From positions 1,262,001 to 1,326,000 of the forward strand of contig NZ_CP117516.1 in assembly GCF_028621955.1 (NCBI RefSeq): a DNA stretch of 64,000 nt, read 5' to 3'. Under the pieces are notes generated by a model, which was not told the origin of the DNA, did no database searches, and saw only the letters and a list, made by a program, of their open reading frames with translations. A program made the position numbers and the translations under genes. The first letter of the stretch is position 1; the number at the start of each line of letters is the position of its first letter. Source of the stretch: Erythrobacter sp. BLCC-B19. Its GTDB lineage: Bacteria; Pseudomonadota; Alphaproteobacteria; Sphingomonadales; Sphingomonadaceae. This document shows positions 16,736 through 26,221 of the stretch, in pieces.

Positions 16736-16881
16736 CGGCCGCGCTTATCTGCAAACCTTTCAAGATTTCGCTAAGTGCGCAGCCGCGGCAGGCTTCACCC
16801 TCGGTTCAGCCCCCGCGCACTAGACAAGGGCACCCGGTAACGGGCATTGCTGCGCCACACGCCCCTTAGGATTGATCTGCC

Positions 16882-17433
16882 ATGAAGCACCTCGTTGCCC
16901 CGCTCGCCCTGATCGGTCTCGCCGCCGCCGCCAGTCCGGCTGCTGCGCAGAGCGCTGACGAGAAGATCAACATGGTGATCGCCTACAACGCCAGCGAATG
17001 TCCCGTCGCGCAGCCGGGCGAGCTGGTGGTGTGCGAGATTCTGGTCGAGGAAGATCGCTATCGCATCCCCACCAACCTGCGTTACTCCGACAACCCCGCC
17101 AACCAGTCGCGCGCGCGGCAGGTGGAGGAGATCAAGTATGTCGGCGATTTCGGCGCGATGAGCTGCTCACCCGCGGGCGCAGGCGGCTTCACGGGGTGCA
17201 ACCAGAAGTTCATCGAGGCCGCCTACAAGGACAAGTCCGAGGCCGAAGCCGTGCGCTTTGGCCAGCTGATCGAAAAGGCGCGCAGCGAGCGCCTCTCCAC
17301 CATCGACGAGGATGCCGCCGCCGAGCAGGAGCGCGTCGAGATGATCGAGCGCGAATATATGCAGCGGCTGGAGCGTGAGCGCGCGGGCGAGGTGCCGGGC
17401 GAAGGCAACATCCCGCCGCCCCCGCCGAAGTAA
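16882..17433 (+). CDS. conserved hypothetical exported protein with four cysteines
   Basis: I do not recognise a named family. The 183-residue product has a clean signal peptide (MKHLVAPLALIGLAAAASP, cleavage near residue 22). The mature domain has four cysteines at 40, 51, 95 and 106, which would suit two disulfides, in the contexts SECPVAQ, VVCEI, MSCSPAG and TGCNQ. The C-terminal third (about 115-170) is a charged Glu/Arg-rich helix, and the protein ends in PPPPPK. A periplasmic location is inferred. The gene is solitary, pointing towards the epimerase gene, whose stop is nine bases away on the other strand. Confidence 0.75.
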   Translation: MKHLVAPLALIGLAAAASPAAAQSADEKINMVIAYNASECPVAQPGELVVCEILVEEDRYRIPTNLRYSDNPANQSRARQVEEIKYVGDFGAMSCSPAGAGGFTGCNQKFIEAAYKDKSEAEAVRFGQLIEKARSERLSTIDEDAAAEQERVEMIEREYMQRLERERAGEVPGEGNIPPPPPK

Positions 17434-17442
17434 GCGACGCGC

Positions 17443-18456
17443 CTAAACCCCGTAGTAATCCCGATACCACGCGACAAACCGCGCCACGCCCTCGCGAAAC
17501 GGGGTTTGCGGGGCGTAGCCGGTGAGCGTCTTGAGCAGCGCCGCATCGGCCCAGGTCGCGGGGACATCGCCCATCTGCATCGGCATGAAGTTTTTCACCG
17601 CCGCGCGGCCGCATTCGGCTTCGATGGCGGTGATGAAATCCATCAGCCGCACCTTGTCACCGTTGCCGATGTTGACCACCCGGAAGGGCGCGACGGGAGA
17701 GAGGCTATCGCCCTCGGGGATCGCCTCGGGTGTCTCGGGCCGCACCGGTGCGGCGTCGATCAGCAGGCGGATGCCGCGCACCAGATCGGTGACGTAGGTG
17801 AAATCGCGGTACATCTCGCCATCGTTGTAGATGTCGATCGGCGTGCCTTCGAGGATCCCGCGGGTGAACTTGAACAGCGCCATGTCGGGCCGTCCCCACG
17901 GGCCGTAGACCGTGAAGAACCGGAACATCGTGGTCGGCAAGTTCCAGAGGTGGGCGTAGGAATGGCCCATCGCCTCGTTCGCCTTCTTGGTCGCGGCGTA
18001 GAGCGTCAGCGGGGTATCGACCTTCTGCGCTTCGTGGAAAGGCATCTCGGTATTCGCGCCATAGACCGACGAGGTCGAGGCCATCAGCAGATGATCGACC
18101 TGCAATTCGCGCGCGCATTCCATGACGTTGAAGGTGCCGACAAGATTGGCATCGATATAGGCCCGCGGATTTTCGAGGCTGTAGCGCACCCCCGCCTGCG
18201 CAGCGAGGTGGACGATGACGTCCGGCTTTTCCGCGAGCGCGAGGCTGTGAAGCGCCTCGAAATCCTCCAGCATCCCTTCGGTGCAGGAGAAGTGCGGGTG
18301 TTGCAGCAGCATCTGGTGCCGCCGCTGCTTGATGCGCACGTCGTAGTAATCGGTCATCCCGTCAAAGCCGACGACGCGGAAGCCCTCGTCCAGCAGCAGT
18401 TGCGAGAGGTGATAGCCGATGAACCCGGCAGACCCGGTGACAAGAACGGTGCGCAT
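17443..18456 (-). CDS. NAD-dependent epimerase, UDP-glucuronate 4-epimerase type
   Basis: Extended short-chain dehydrogenase of 337 residues with GSAGFIGYHL at the N-terminus, STSSVYG and the catalytic YAATK. The pattern YDVRIKQRR, YSLENPRAYIDANL and FRFFTVYGPWGRPDMA is characteristic of UDP-glucuronate 4-epimerases (LspL/Cap1J type), which interconvert UDP-glucuronate and UDP-galacturonate for surface polysaccharides. Together with the C6-dehydrogenase at 15446 it could supply acidic sugars. It ends a minus-strand series starting at 21590. The gap to fabI is 23 bp, so shared transcription is possible though functionally unrelated. Confidence 0.9.
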   Translation of the reverse strand: MRTVLVTGSAGFIGYHLSQLLLDEGFRVVGFDGMTDYYDVRIKQRRHQMLLQHPHFSCTEGMLEDFEALHSLALAEKPDVIVHLAAQAGVRYSLENPRAYIDANLVGTFNVMECARELQVDHLLMASTSSVYGANTEMPFHEAQKVDTPLTLYAATKKANEAMGHSYAHLWNLPTTMFRFFTVYGPWGRPDMALFKFTRGILEGTPIDIYNDGEMYRDFTYVTDLVRGIRLLIDAAPVRPETPEAIPEGDSLSPVAPFRVVNIGNGDKVRLMDFITAIEAECGRAAVKNFMPMQMGDVPATWADAALLKTLTGYAPQTPFREGVARFVAWYRDYYGV

Positions 18457-18479
18457 CGCCGCCGCCTACACGCCCGGCG

Positions 18480-19286
<807 letters not shown>

Positions 19287-20192
19287 TCAAACCGTCTCCT
19301 CAGCGGGCGCATCCGGGGTGAGTTCCTGCCCCTCCAGCGCCAGAGCTGCATTCAATTCCGCGCCGATAACGAGCCCGAGCCCGACGAGCCAGAAAAACAG
19401 CAGCGTCACCATGCTTCCGGCAAGGCTGCCATAGGTCAGATCATAGGTGAAGAAGCGCCGCAGCACCACCGGCAGCGCGGCGGAGACCACGATCCACCAG
19501 GTCGCGGTGAACAGCGCACCCGGCCACACCAGCGCCCCGGCCTTGCGATATTTGAGCGGGGTCAGCGTCTTGAACAGCACGAACAGCGAGGCCGTCACAC
19601 CCAGCGCCGGCACGACGCGCGACAGGCTGAGCGTCGCGACGGCCTCGGCCAGCTGCGGGAAGGCGGCGCGGATCACCTCCTGCGCCGCGCCGATCGCCAC
19701 CTGCGCAAACAGCGACAGGATCAGCAACACCACCGCCCCCAGAATCAGCCCGATCGAACCAAGGCGATAGCGCCAGAATGCCCCCACCGGCGGCGTATCA
19801 TAGGCGCGCCGCATGATCAGGCGGATGGTTTCGATCAGGCTCGACACCGTCCACAGGCCCACGCCCGCCCCCAGCCACAGCAGCCAGCCCGACCGCGCAT
19901 AGATCACATCCTCGGCCACCGGCACGATCACCTGCGCCACCGAAGAGGGCATGGCCTGAGCGATGGCGAAGATCATGGTTTCGGCATTGTCGCGCCCGCC
20001 GATCAGATCGAACAGCGCCGCGCCGAGAATGAAGAACGGGAAGATCGCCAGCATCGCCAGATAGGCGAGGTTTCCGGCATGGATGAACCCGTCGCGAAAG
20101 GTATCGTCGACCACCTTGCAGGCCACCGCCCAGCCTCGCGCGATGAGGCCGCTGCGGCGCTGCGGCGGGCGCGGTGCGGAACTGTCGGTCAT
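19287..20192 (-). CDS. YihY/BrkB family inner-membrane protein
   Basis: A 301-residue polytopic membrane protein of the UPF0761/YihY (formerly 'ribonuclease BN', BrkB) family, with about six transmembrane helices. Landmarks are HAGNLAYLAMLAIFPFF in the first helix, RAYDTPPVGAFWRYRLGSIG, and TYGSLAGSMVTLLFFWL near the end. The family has no settled biochemical role; earlier claims of RNase BN activity were withdrawn. It lies between a J-domain protein and fabI with minimal spacing, consistent with one transcript. Confidence 0.88.
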   Translation of the reverse strand: MTDSSAPRPPQRRSGLIARGWAVACKVVDDTFRDGFIHAGNLAYLAMLAIFPFFILGAALFDLIGGRDNAETMIFAIAQAMPSSVAQVIVPVAEDVIYARSGWLLWLGAGVGLWTVSSLIETIRLIMRRAYDTPPVGAFWRYRLGSIGLILGAVVLLILSLFAQVAIGAAQEVIRAAFPQLAEAVATLSLSRVVPALGVTASLFVLFKTLTPLKYRKAGALVWPGALFTATWWIVVSAALPVVLRRFFTYDLTYGSLAGSMVTLLFFWLVGLGLVIGAELNAALALEGQELTPDAPAEETV

Positions 20193-20204
20193 CGATACAG
20201 GCTC

Positions 20205-21194
20205 TTACAGCCCGAACTTCTCGCGCGGACGGGCCGGGTCGATCCAGCCTTCGAGCCGTGCTTCGAGACTGGCGAGATCGGCCGGAAGCTGGATTTCGAC
20301 ATTGACCAGCTGGTCGCCGCGTTCGGGCTTGCCGTCGATGGTCTTGCCATTCTTGCGCGTCCAGCCCTTGCCCGCCAGCCGCATTACCGTCCCGCTCGAT
20401 GTGCCGGGCCGGATGGTGAGCATGACCGCGCCGTCAACCGTCGGGCACTTGACCTTGGCGCCGCGAACCGCCTCTTCGAGCGTGACCGGCAAGTCCATCC
20501 GGATATTGTCGCCCTCGCGGCGGAAGAAGGGGTGCGATCCGACCTCGACCATGACGATCCCGTCGCCATTGCCGCCGGGCCCGGGGTGGCCCTTGTCCTT
20601 GAGGCGCATCATCGTGCCGTCCTCGACACCGGCGGGCAGTTTGAGGTTGATCGCCTTGCCATCGGCCAGCGTGATGCGCTGCTCGCGTCCGGCGGCGGCT
20701 TCGACGAAAGGCACGGCGAGCCGGTATTGGATATCCGCGCCGCGCTTGGGCGGGGGCGGCGGGGGTTGGCGGCCGAAACCGCGTCGTGCGGCACCGGGCT
20801 GCGGGCCTTTGCGTCCGCCGAACAGGCCTTCAAACAGGTCGCTGAGGTCGACATCGTCGGTGCCGAACCCGCCGAAATCGCCCGCACCGGGCGCACCTCC
20901 GGGGCCGGCGCCATAGGTGCCGCCCCGGCCATAACCGGGCCGCGCGCCCATGCCCGCAAACGGGTTGGCCGGGTTGCCATCGGCATCGATCTCGCCCCGG
21001 TCGAACTGCGCGCGCTTGGCCTTGTCGGACAGCAGATCATAGGCGCGGGTCGCCTCCGAGAATTTCTCGGCGGCCTTGGGGTTGTCCTTGTTGCGATCCG
21101 GGTGCAGCTCCTTGGCGAGCTTGCGATAGGCGCTCTTGATGTCCGCTTCCGATGCGGTGCGGGGGACGCCCAGAATGGTGTAGGGATCGCGCAT
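20205..21194 (-). CDS. J-domain co-chaperone, CbpA/DnaJ class II type
   Basis: A 329-residue Hsp40: an N-terminal J domain with the HPD motif at residues 31-33, a Gly/Phe/Pro-rich linker (about 75-150), and two beta-sandwich substrate-binding domains ([14 protein letters not shown] onward). The four zinc-finger repeats of DnaJ itself are missing, so it is a CbpA-like class II protein that stimulates DnaK ATPase. It ends [12 protein letters not shown]. It shares a minus-strand series with the small membrane protein (21590) upstream and yihY and fabI downstream, with gaps of 72 and 12 bp. Confidence 0.93.
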   Translation of the reverse strand: MRDPYTILGVPRTASEADIKSAYRKLAKELHPDRNKDNPKAAEKFSEATRAYDLLSDKAKRAQFDRGEIDADGNPANPFAGMGARPGYGRGGTYGAGPGGAPGAGDFGGFGTDDVDLSDLFEGLFGGRKGPQPGAARRGFGRQPPPPPPKRGADIQYRLAVPFVEAAAGREQRITLADGKAINLKLPAGVEDGTMMRLKDKGHPGPGGNGDGIVMVEVGSHPFFRREGDNIRMDLPVTLEEAVRGAKVKCPTVDGAVMLTIRPGTSSGTVMRLAGKGWTRKNGKTIDGKPERGDQLVNVEIQLPADLASLEARLEGWIDPARPREKFGL

Positions 21195-21266
21195 AGCGTG
21201 TTAGCTAGGTGAGACAGCGCGGCTGCGCAAGCTTGCGCTGGGAGCTGAGGTGCGCCGCGGTCTGTT

Positions 21267-21590
21267 TCAGGACAGGCGGATGCCGTTGCGCGCGCGATCA
21301 CGTATGCCGAGCAGGCGGCCGATGGTGTAGGCGATATAGGGGATCGGAACGAGGATCGCGCCCACCACCAGATAGACCGCAACGAAGTCGCTCATCCCCT
21401 CCCATGCCCACCGCAGCATCGCGTGTGCGCCCAGAATGATGACGATGAAGCGCGCCGCGCGGTTGGCATCGTCCCAGATCCACAAGTGATCCTTCCACCC
21501 GCGCTGGCCCATTTTCCAGACCCTCCACCCGCAATAGGCAAGGCCTGCCAGGAAGAGGACAAGTCCGAGGACGGTGAGCCAGTTCTCCAT
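21267..21590 (-). CDS. small conserved membrane protein, function unknown
   Basis: A 107-residue protein, MENWLTVLGLVLFL at the N-terminus, with three hydrophobic segments (about 4-20, 43-62 and 68-90) and a tryptophan-rich loop GQRGWKDHLWIWDD between the first two. I recognise no domain. The start at ATG 21590 is chosen because it opens the first helix; longer in-frame starts would add a polar leader. The segment order suggests an inner-membrane protein with a short cytoplasmic basic tail (RDRARNGIRLS). It is divergent from pdxH with about 130 bp between them. Confidence 0.7.
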   Translation of the reverse strand: MENWLTVLGLVLFLAGLAYCGWRVWKMGQRGWKDHLWIWDDANRAARFIVIILGAHAMLRWAWEGMSDFVAVYLVVGAILVPIPYIAYTIGRLLGIRDRARNGIRLS

Positions 21591-21721
21591 GCAAGGAAAT
21601 CTAACCCGTTGCGTGTCCATCGACAAGGCGCCCACTCCGCTCGCCCGGCGGCGGTCTTGCGGCTTTCCCCGCGCCCCGGGCGTAGCTATGGGCGCTTGCA
21701 GTCACCAAGGAACCTTCATCC

Positions 21722-22378
21722 ATGACCACCGCCACCCCTCTCGACGATGCCCAGCTGGCCGATAGCGTGCTGCCCGCGGGCGCCGATCCCTTCGTGCTGT
21801 TCGAGGAGTGGTTCGCCGCCGCGCAGGTGGGGGAGATCAATGACCCCAACGCCATGGCGCTTGCGACCGCGACGGCGGATGCGGCGCCCTCGGTGCGGAT
21901 GGTGCTGCTGAAGGGCCACGGCAAGGGCGAGATCGCCGGGGGCGGCTTCACCTTCTTCACCAATGCCGAAAGCCGCAAGGGCGGGCAGATCCGCGCCAAT
22001 ATGCAGGCCGCGCTGCTGTTCCACTGGAAGAGCCTGCGCCGCCAGATCCGCATCGAAGGGCCGCTGACCGAAGTCAGCCCGGAGCGCGCCGACGCCTATT
22101 TCCACTCGCGCCCCTACAAGAGCCAGGTCGGCAGCGCCGCCAGCGATCAGTCGCGCCCCCTGCCCGAGCGCCAGACCTATATCGACCGCGTGCAGGCAAT
22201 CTGGGCCGCGCATGAGGCGGAAGGCAAGGTGCCGCGCCCGGCGCACTGGACGGGCTTCACTTTGTCGCCCCGCCGGATCGAATTCTGGATCGACCGCGAC
22301 AACCGCCTGCATGATCGCCGCGAATTCACCCGCGAGGCCGCGGATGGATCGTGGTCGGACACCCTTCTTTACCCCTGA
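21722..22378 (+). CDS. pdxH: pyridoxamine 5'-phosphate oxidase
   Basis: FMN enzyme making pyridoxal 5'-phosphate from the pyridoxine or pyridoxamine phosphates. The 218-residue protein contains the diagnostic stretches VRMVLLKG, TNAESRKGGQI, LLFHWKSLRRQIRIEG, YFHSRPYKSQVGSAAS and the C-terminal RIEFWIDRDNRLHDRREF. An AAGGAACC stands seven bases before the ATG. It is followed after eight bases by a PhzF-like gene, probably co-transcribed. Confidence 0.96.
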   Translation: MTTATPLDDAQLADSVLPAGADPFVLFEEWFAAAQVGEINDPNAMALATATADAAPSVRMVLLKGHGKGEIAGGGFTFFTNAESRKGGQIRANMQAALLFHWKSLRRQIRIEGPLTEVSPERADAYFHSRPYKSQVGSAASDQSRPLPERQTYIDRVQAIWAAHEAEGKVPRPAHWTGFTLSPRRIEFWIDRDNRLHDRREFTREAADGSWSDTLLYP

Positions 22379-22386
22379 GGCCCAGC

Positions 22387-23190
22387 ATGACCCAGACAAT
22401 CCCCTATTGGCACGTCGATGCCTTCGCCGCGCGTCCCTTTGGCGGCAACCAGGCGGCGGTGATGGTGCTCGAGGAATGGCTGCCCGACGATGTGCTGGTG
22501 CAGATCGGCGGCGAAAACCTGTTCGCCGAAACCGCCTTTGTGGTGCGCGATGCGAGCGGCGAGGCCGATTGGGAGCTGCGCTGGTGCACGCCGACGTATG
22601 AAATCGCCTTGTGCGGCCATGCCACGCTGGCGAGCGGGCATATCCTGCTCACGCGCGATGGCGGGGAGCGCGTTACCTTCCGCACCCGCAAGTCGGGCAT
22701 TCTCGAAGTGGTGAAGGCGGGAGAAGCTTACGAACTCGCGCTGCCCGCGATTGCGACCGAGGCGGATAGCGCCGCCAATCAGGCCGAAGCCATCCGCCTG
22801 CTGGGCGCCCAGCCGCTGGAGATCGCCCGCTCGCCGCTGGGCTACAACATCTATCTGTTTGAAAACGAAGCGGCGATCCGCGCGATGACGCCGGATATTC
22901 GCGGCCTTGAGACGCTGGGCCAAGACCAGTTCATTATCACCGCTCCGGGCGATGCCACCGACATCGTCAGCCGCGTCTTCGTGCCCGGCGGCGGGGTGGA
23001 CGAGGATTCGGTCACCGGATCGGCCCACGCGGTGCTGACCCCATATTGGGCGAACCGGCTGGGACGCAGCAGCTTCACGGCGCATCAGGCCAGCCAACGT
23101 GGCGGCGATCTGACGCTGCGGCTGGATGGCAGCAAGGCCTGGCTCGGCGGGCCATGCGTCACCGTGGTCGAGGGCAGCTTCTACCTCTGA
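22387..23190 (+). CDS. PhzF family isomerase/epimerase-like protein
   Basis: A 267-residue member of the PhzF superfamily, whose founding enzyme isomerises an intermediate of phenazine synthesis. Most bacterial members, including this one, have unknown substrates. The twin diaminopimelate-epimerase-like halves are visible: DAFAARPFGGNQAAVM, NLFAETAFVV with the presumed catalytic glutamate, TPTYEIALCGHATLA, and GGGVDEDSVTGSAHAVL in the second half. No phenazine genes are nearby, so no phenazine role is implied. ATG 22387 lies eight bases after the pdxH stop. Structured repeat copy E occupies the convergent space behind it. Confidence 0.88.
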   Translation: MTQTIPYWHVDAFAARPFGGNQAAVMVLEEWLPDDVLVQIGGENLFAETAFVVRDASGEADWELRWCTPTYEIALCGHATLASGHILLTRDGGERVTFRTRKSGILEVVKAGEAYELALPAIATEADSAANQAEAIRLLGAQPLEIARSPLGYNIYLFENEAAIRAMTPDIRGLETLGQDQFIITAPGDATDIVSRVFVPGGGVDEDSVTGSAHAVLTPYWANRLGRSSFTAHQASQRGGDLTLRLDGSKAWLGGPCVTVVEGSFYL

Positions 23191-23303
23191 GGAAACGGAC
23201 CCGCAGGGTCCGCAAGGCCGCCAAGGCTTTCTGGCGCCCGCCCGCAGCGGGCGCGGCTTGCTGCGCGTCTAGCGAGGACCGCGCGCCGGATGGCGTGCGG
23301 AAA
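23191..23303 (-). repeat. structured GC-rich 3'-end element, copy E
   Basis: Read on the minus strand, the head starts within 5 bp of the serine-hydrolase stop. Hairpin 1 pairs 23279-23287 with 23292-23300 around GGAT, including a G-T pair. The linker TCCTCGCT is shared with copies B and D. The middle is diverged but keeps CGCTGCGGGCGG and GGCGGCCTTGCGG. The tail hairpin is CGGACCC-GCA-GGGTCCG (23196-23212), then terminal GTTTCC. It lies between convergent genes. Confidence 0.78.
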
Positions 23304-23304
23304 C

Positions 23305-24450
23305 CTAAGATTCCGGATAGAGCTCCAGCACATCGGCGGCCTGTTGCAGCATCGGCGGGCGCTCGGTGCTGTCGGAATGGCCGAGACGCACCAGCGTTAC
23401 CTGCTGGGTGGGCGAGACCAGCACATATTGTCCCATGTGGCCGATCAGGCTGAACAGGCTCTTGGGTGCGCGGTCGGGGAACAGCGGGTGCTCGCCCGCT
23501 GGCGTGCCGGGGATCGGGCGGTTGAGCCAGGTCTGGAAGCCGTAATGCGGACTGGCGGGTGAGGGGGTCACCATCGCCTCGACCCAGCGCTGCGGCACCA
23601 GTTGCTCCCCGCCCGGCGCGCGGCCCTTGCGCCGCAGGAATTCGCCCAGCTTCGCCCAGTCGCGCGCGGTCGCGTGCATCAGGCTGCCGCCGATCAGCGT
23701 GCCGCTTGCATCGAATTCGGGCACCATGCTTGTCATGCCGAGTGGGCCGAACAGGCGCTGTTGCAGATAATCCGCCACCGCCTTGCGCCGCACCTCGGGC
23801 TTGGTGCTCGCCGTCAGCGCGCGGGCCGCGATGTCGGCGAGGATCACGCTGGTGTTGCTCGAATATTCGAACTGCTTGCCCGGCTCGGCCTCGAGCGGCT
23901 GCTCCTCGGCCCACTTGGCCATGTTGTCGCGCCCGTCGAGGAACAGCATCCGCACCTCGGCCGATTCGTAAGGCGGATCACCAGCCTCGGTGTGTCTCAA
24001 CCCGCTCCGCATCTGGAGCAGGTGGCGCAGGGTGATTTCCGCGCGCGGATCGCCGGGGCGTTGCCACTGCGGGACAGGGGCCGGCGCATCGAGCGCGAGC
24101 AGGCCGTCTGACACCAGCATCCCGATCAATACGCCCGTCACCGTCTTGGCCATCGACCAGCTGATGAAGCGCGTGTCCTTCGAATAGCCGGGGCCATAGC
24201 GCTCGGCGGCCAGCTTGCCGCCTGCCATCACCACCACTGCGCGGGTCTCCCCCAGTCCCTTCTGGGTGAACAGATCGTCGATTTCGCGCGCGAGCTGATC
24301 TTTCGGTGCCCCTGCATCCTTGGTGACGGCCGCCAGCGCTTCGGGCGAAAGCGGTGCGGCGGCAGGGGTGGCCGAGCCGCAGGCGGCGAGCATCAGCAGG
24401 GCTGGCGCGAGCAAGGCTGCGCGGTTAAGGACGGCGGCGTTGAGGGTCAT
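23305..24450 (-). CDS. serine hydrolase, class C beta-lactamase-like lipoprotein
   Basis: A 381-residue beta-lactamase/transpeptidase-like protein with a lipoprotein signal ending LLMLAAC (Cys24), so it is probably anchored in the envelope. The catalytic SxxK is SMAK (Ser99, Lys102) in ISWSMAKTVTG; EYSSNTS takes the place of the YxN motif. Members include esterases and D-amino-acid peptidases as well as beta-lactamases, and nothing here singles out antibiotic resistance. The start at ATG 24450 opens the signal peptide. It diverges from a small cysteine-rich membrane protein with only 35 bp between start codons, so their promoters must overlap or lie inside the genes. Confidence 0.87.
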   Translation of the reverse strand: MTLNAAVLNRAALLAPALLMLAACGSATPAAAPLSPEALAAVTKDAGAPKDQLAREIDDLFTQKGLGETRAVVVMAGGKLAAERYGPGYSKDTRFISWSMAKTVTGVLIGMLVSDGLLALDAPAPVPQWQRPGDPRAEITLRHLLQMRSGLRHTEAGDPPYESAEVRMLFLDGRDNMAKWAEEQPLEAEPGKQFEYSSNTSVILADIAARALTASTKPEVRRKAVADYLQQRLFGPLGMTSMVPEFDASGTLIGGSLMHATARDWAKLGEFLRRKGRAPGGEQLVPQRWVEAMVTPSPASPHYGFQTWLNRPIPGTPAGEHPLFPDRAPKSLFSLIGHMGQYVLVSPTQQVTLVRLGHSDSTERPPMLQQAADVLELYPES

Positions 24451-24485
24451 CGCGCCCTCATTCCCCGATGCATGAAGGCTTGGCA

Positions 24486-24842
24486 ATGGCGAAATCACCC
24501 GCATCGCGCGCACCCGCGCGTCCCCGCACGCGCTGGGGACTGTGGCTGCTTGCGATCATCGCCGCGGGCGTGGGGGCGGTGGTCTTTGCCTTCCGCGAAC
24601 CGATCAATGGCTATGGCAGCATCGCATCGGCCTATTCGGCGCGGGTCGCCTGTTCGTGCCGCTATGTTGCCGGGCGTCCGCTGGATGACTGCGCCAAGGA
24701 CAAGCTGGCGGGCATGGAGCTGGTCACGCTGGTCGAGGATGACGAAACCAGAAGCGTCACCGCCCGCTTCCCCCTGGTCGCCAGCGCGACCGCGACCTAC
24801 CGCAAGGGCTATGGCTGCGTGCTGGAGCCGTGGGAGGGGTGA
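24486..24842 (+). CDS. small membrane-anchored cysteine-containing protein, function unknown
   Basis: A 118-residue protein: basic N-terminus, one transmembrane helix (about 19-37), then a presumably periplasmic domain with CSC (Cys56, Cys58), DDC (Cys69) and GYGC near the end. I recognise no family. ATG 24486 is preferred over ATG 24468 because AAGG is spaced seven bases before it. The gene is divergent from the serine-hydrolase gene, which may hint at a shared role in the envelope, but this is only a positional suggestion. It ends just before the parS palindrome. Confidence 0.68.
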   Translation: MAKSPASRAPARPRTRWGLWLLAIIAAGVGAVVFAFREPINGYGSIASAYSARVACSCRYVAGRPLDDCAKDKLAGMELVTLVEDDETRSVTARFPLVASATATYRKGYGCVLEPWEG

Positions 24843-24858
24843 GAGCGTGCCGTGCGCG

Positions 24859-24900
24859 AAAATGTTTCACGTGAAACATTTTGTTCACGTGCAGGTGAAC
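24859..24900. other. parS centromere-like site (perfect consensus) plus a degenerate second palindrome
   Basis: TGTTTCACGTGAAACA at 24863-24878 is identical to the 16-bp bacterial parS consensus bound by chromosomal ParB. The symmetry extends four further bases on each side (24859-24882). Directly beside it GTTCAC-GTGCAG-GTGAAC (24883-24900) is another inverted repeat containing the parS half TTCACGTG, possibly a decayed second site. It lies between the convergent ends of the small membrane protein gene and mnmA, where it disturbs no coding. parA and parB are not in this window. Confidence 0.93.
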
Positions 24901-24905
24901 GCGCC

Positions 24906-26075
24906 CTAGCTGCCAACCTTTTCGGTGCTGCCGATCCACCCGCCGCCGACCACGCGATCACCGGCGTAGATCACCGCTGCCTGTCCGGGGGCAACGCCGA
25001 ATTCCGGTTCGGCAAAGCGGATCGTGACCGATGCGCCATCACCCAGTGCGCCCTCCAGCACCACCGGCACGGGCTTGGCGAGGCTGCGGACTTTCGCCGT
25101 CAGCGGGGCATCGGGCAGCGGGCCGATGCGGTTGGTTTCAGTGAGATGCGCCGCGCTCACCGCCAGCATCCGCTTCGGCCCGACCCGCACCTCGCGTGAG
25201 GGCGCATCGAGGCCGATCACATAGAGCGGTTCGGGCTGGCCGCCGATTTCCAGACCCTTGCGCTGGCCCACGGTGAAGTGGACGATGCCCTTGTGCTCGC
25301 CGAGCACCGCGCCCGTCGCGGCGTGGACGATCTTGCCGGGGGCCGCGCCCTCGGGGCGCACCTTGGTCACGATCTTGGCGTAGTTGCCGTCGGGCACGAA
25401 GCAGATGTCCTGCGAATCCGGCTTGGCCGCGTTCCTCAAGCCCGCCGCCTCGGCCAGCGCACGCACCTGCGGCTTGGGCATCCCGCCGAGCGGAAAGCGC
25501 AGGTATTCGAGCTGCGCTTCGGTGGTGCCATAAAGAAAATAGGACTGGTCGCGCGCCGGATCGTAGGCGCGGTGGAGCTCGACCCCGTCGGCACCCATCA
25601 CGCGGCGGACATAGTGGCCCGTCGCCAAACAATCCGCGCCCAGCTCGCGCGCCATGCGGAACAGATCGGTGAATTTCGGCCCCATGTTGCAGCGGATGCA
25701 GGGGACGGGGGTGCGCCCGGCGAGATATTCGTCGGCGAACTGCTCGACCACCTCTTCGCGGAAGGCGCTTTCGTGGTCGAAGACGTAATGCGCGATCCCC
25801 AGCCGGTCGGCCACGGCGCGCGCGTCGCGGATGTCGTCGCCCGCGCAGCACGCACCCTTGCGGCCTGTGGCGGCACCATAATCATAAAGCTGGAGCGTGA
25901 TTCCGATCACCTCGGCCCCGCTGGCATGGGCGAGGGCGGCGACCACCGAGGAATCCACCCCGCCGCTCATCGCGACAACGATGCGGCACTCCGCCGCCGG
26001 GCGCGGCAGATCGAACAGCGCGGCGGCGTCAGCAGCGGCCATCAGGCCGGAATGGGGGAGCGTGGGGGTGTCCAT
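24906..26075 (-). CDS. mnmA: tRNA 2-thiouridylase MnmA
   Basis: Makes 2-thiouridine at U34 of Lys, Glu and Gln tRNAs, using ATP and sulfur from a persulfide relay. The 389-residue protein has the PP-loop [12 protein letters not shown], the tRNA-contact region [14 protein letters not shown] with the first catalytic cysteine, and [10 protein letters not shown] with the second. ATG 26075 gives an N-terminal extension of about 28 residues before the PP-loop, common in alphaproteobacteria. Its stop lies six bases beyond the parS-related palindrome. It is divergent from the small gene before sciP. Confidence 0.95.
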   Translation of the reverse strand: MDTPTLPHSGLMAAADAAALFDLPRPAAECRIVVAMSGGVDSSVVAALAHASGAEVIGITLQLYDYGAATGRKGACCAGDDIRDARAVADRLGIAHYVFDHESAFREEVVEQFADEYLAGRTPVPCIRCNMGPKFTDLFRMARELGADCLATGHYVRRVMGADGVELHRAYDPARDQSYFLYGTTEAQLEYLRFPLGGMPKPQVRALAEAAGLRNAAKPDSQDICFVPDGNYAKIVTKVRPEGAAPGKIVHAATGAVLGEHKGIVHFTVGQRKGLEIGGQPEPLYVIGLDAPSREVRVGPKRMLAVSAAHLTETNRIGPLPDAPLTAKVRSLAKPVPVVLEGALGDGASVTIRFAEPEFGVAPGQAAVIYAGDRVVGGGWIGSTEKVGS

Positions 26076-26221
26076 GAGCGTGCGCGCCTATAGCCGTGCC
26101 GCGCTCCCTGCGCCAGAGGCGCGCACGCCGGCACCTTGCGATCCGCGCCAGCACTATTCCTAAGCTGAGGTAAATGGCGGTTTTACCGGATTTTGACGCA
26201 CTCGGGCTACAAGGGCGAATG

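Noticed and set aside
15446..18456. Capsule or exopolysaccharide gene cluster
   Set aside because: Only two precursor enzymes occur, with no glycosyltransferase, flippase, polymerase or export gene around them.
22387..23190. Phenazine biosynthesis suggested by the PhzF-like gene
   Set aside because: No phzA-G neighbours; PhzF-like proteins are widespread with unrelated roles.
23305..24450. Antibiotic-resistance beta-lactamase
   Set aside because: Only the general serine-hydrolase fold motifs are present; the family is dominated by esterases and peptidases and there is no AmpR-like neighbour.
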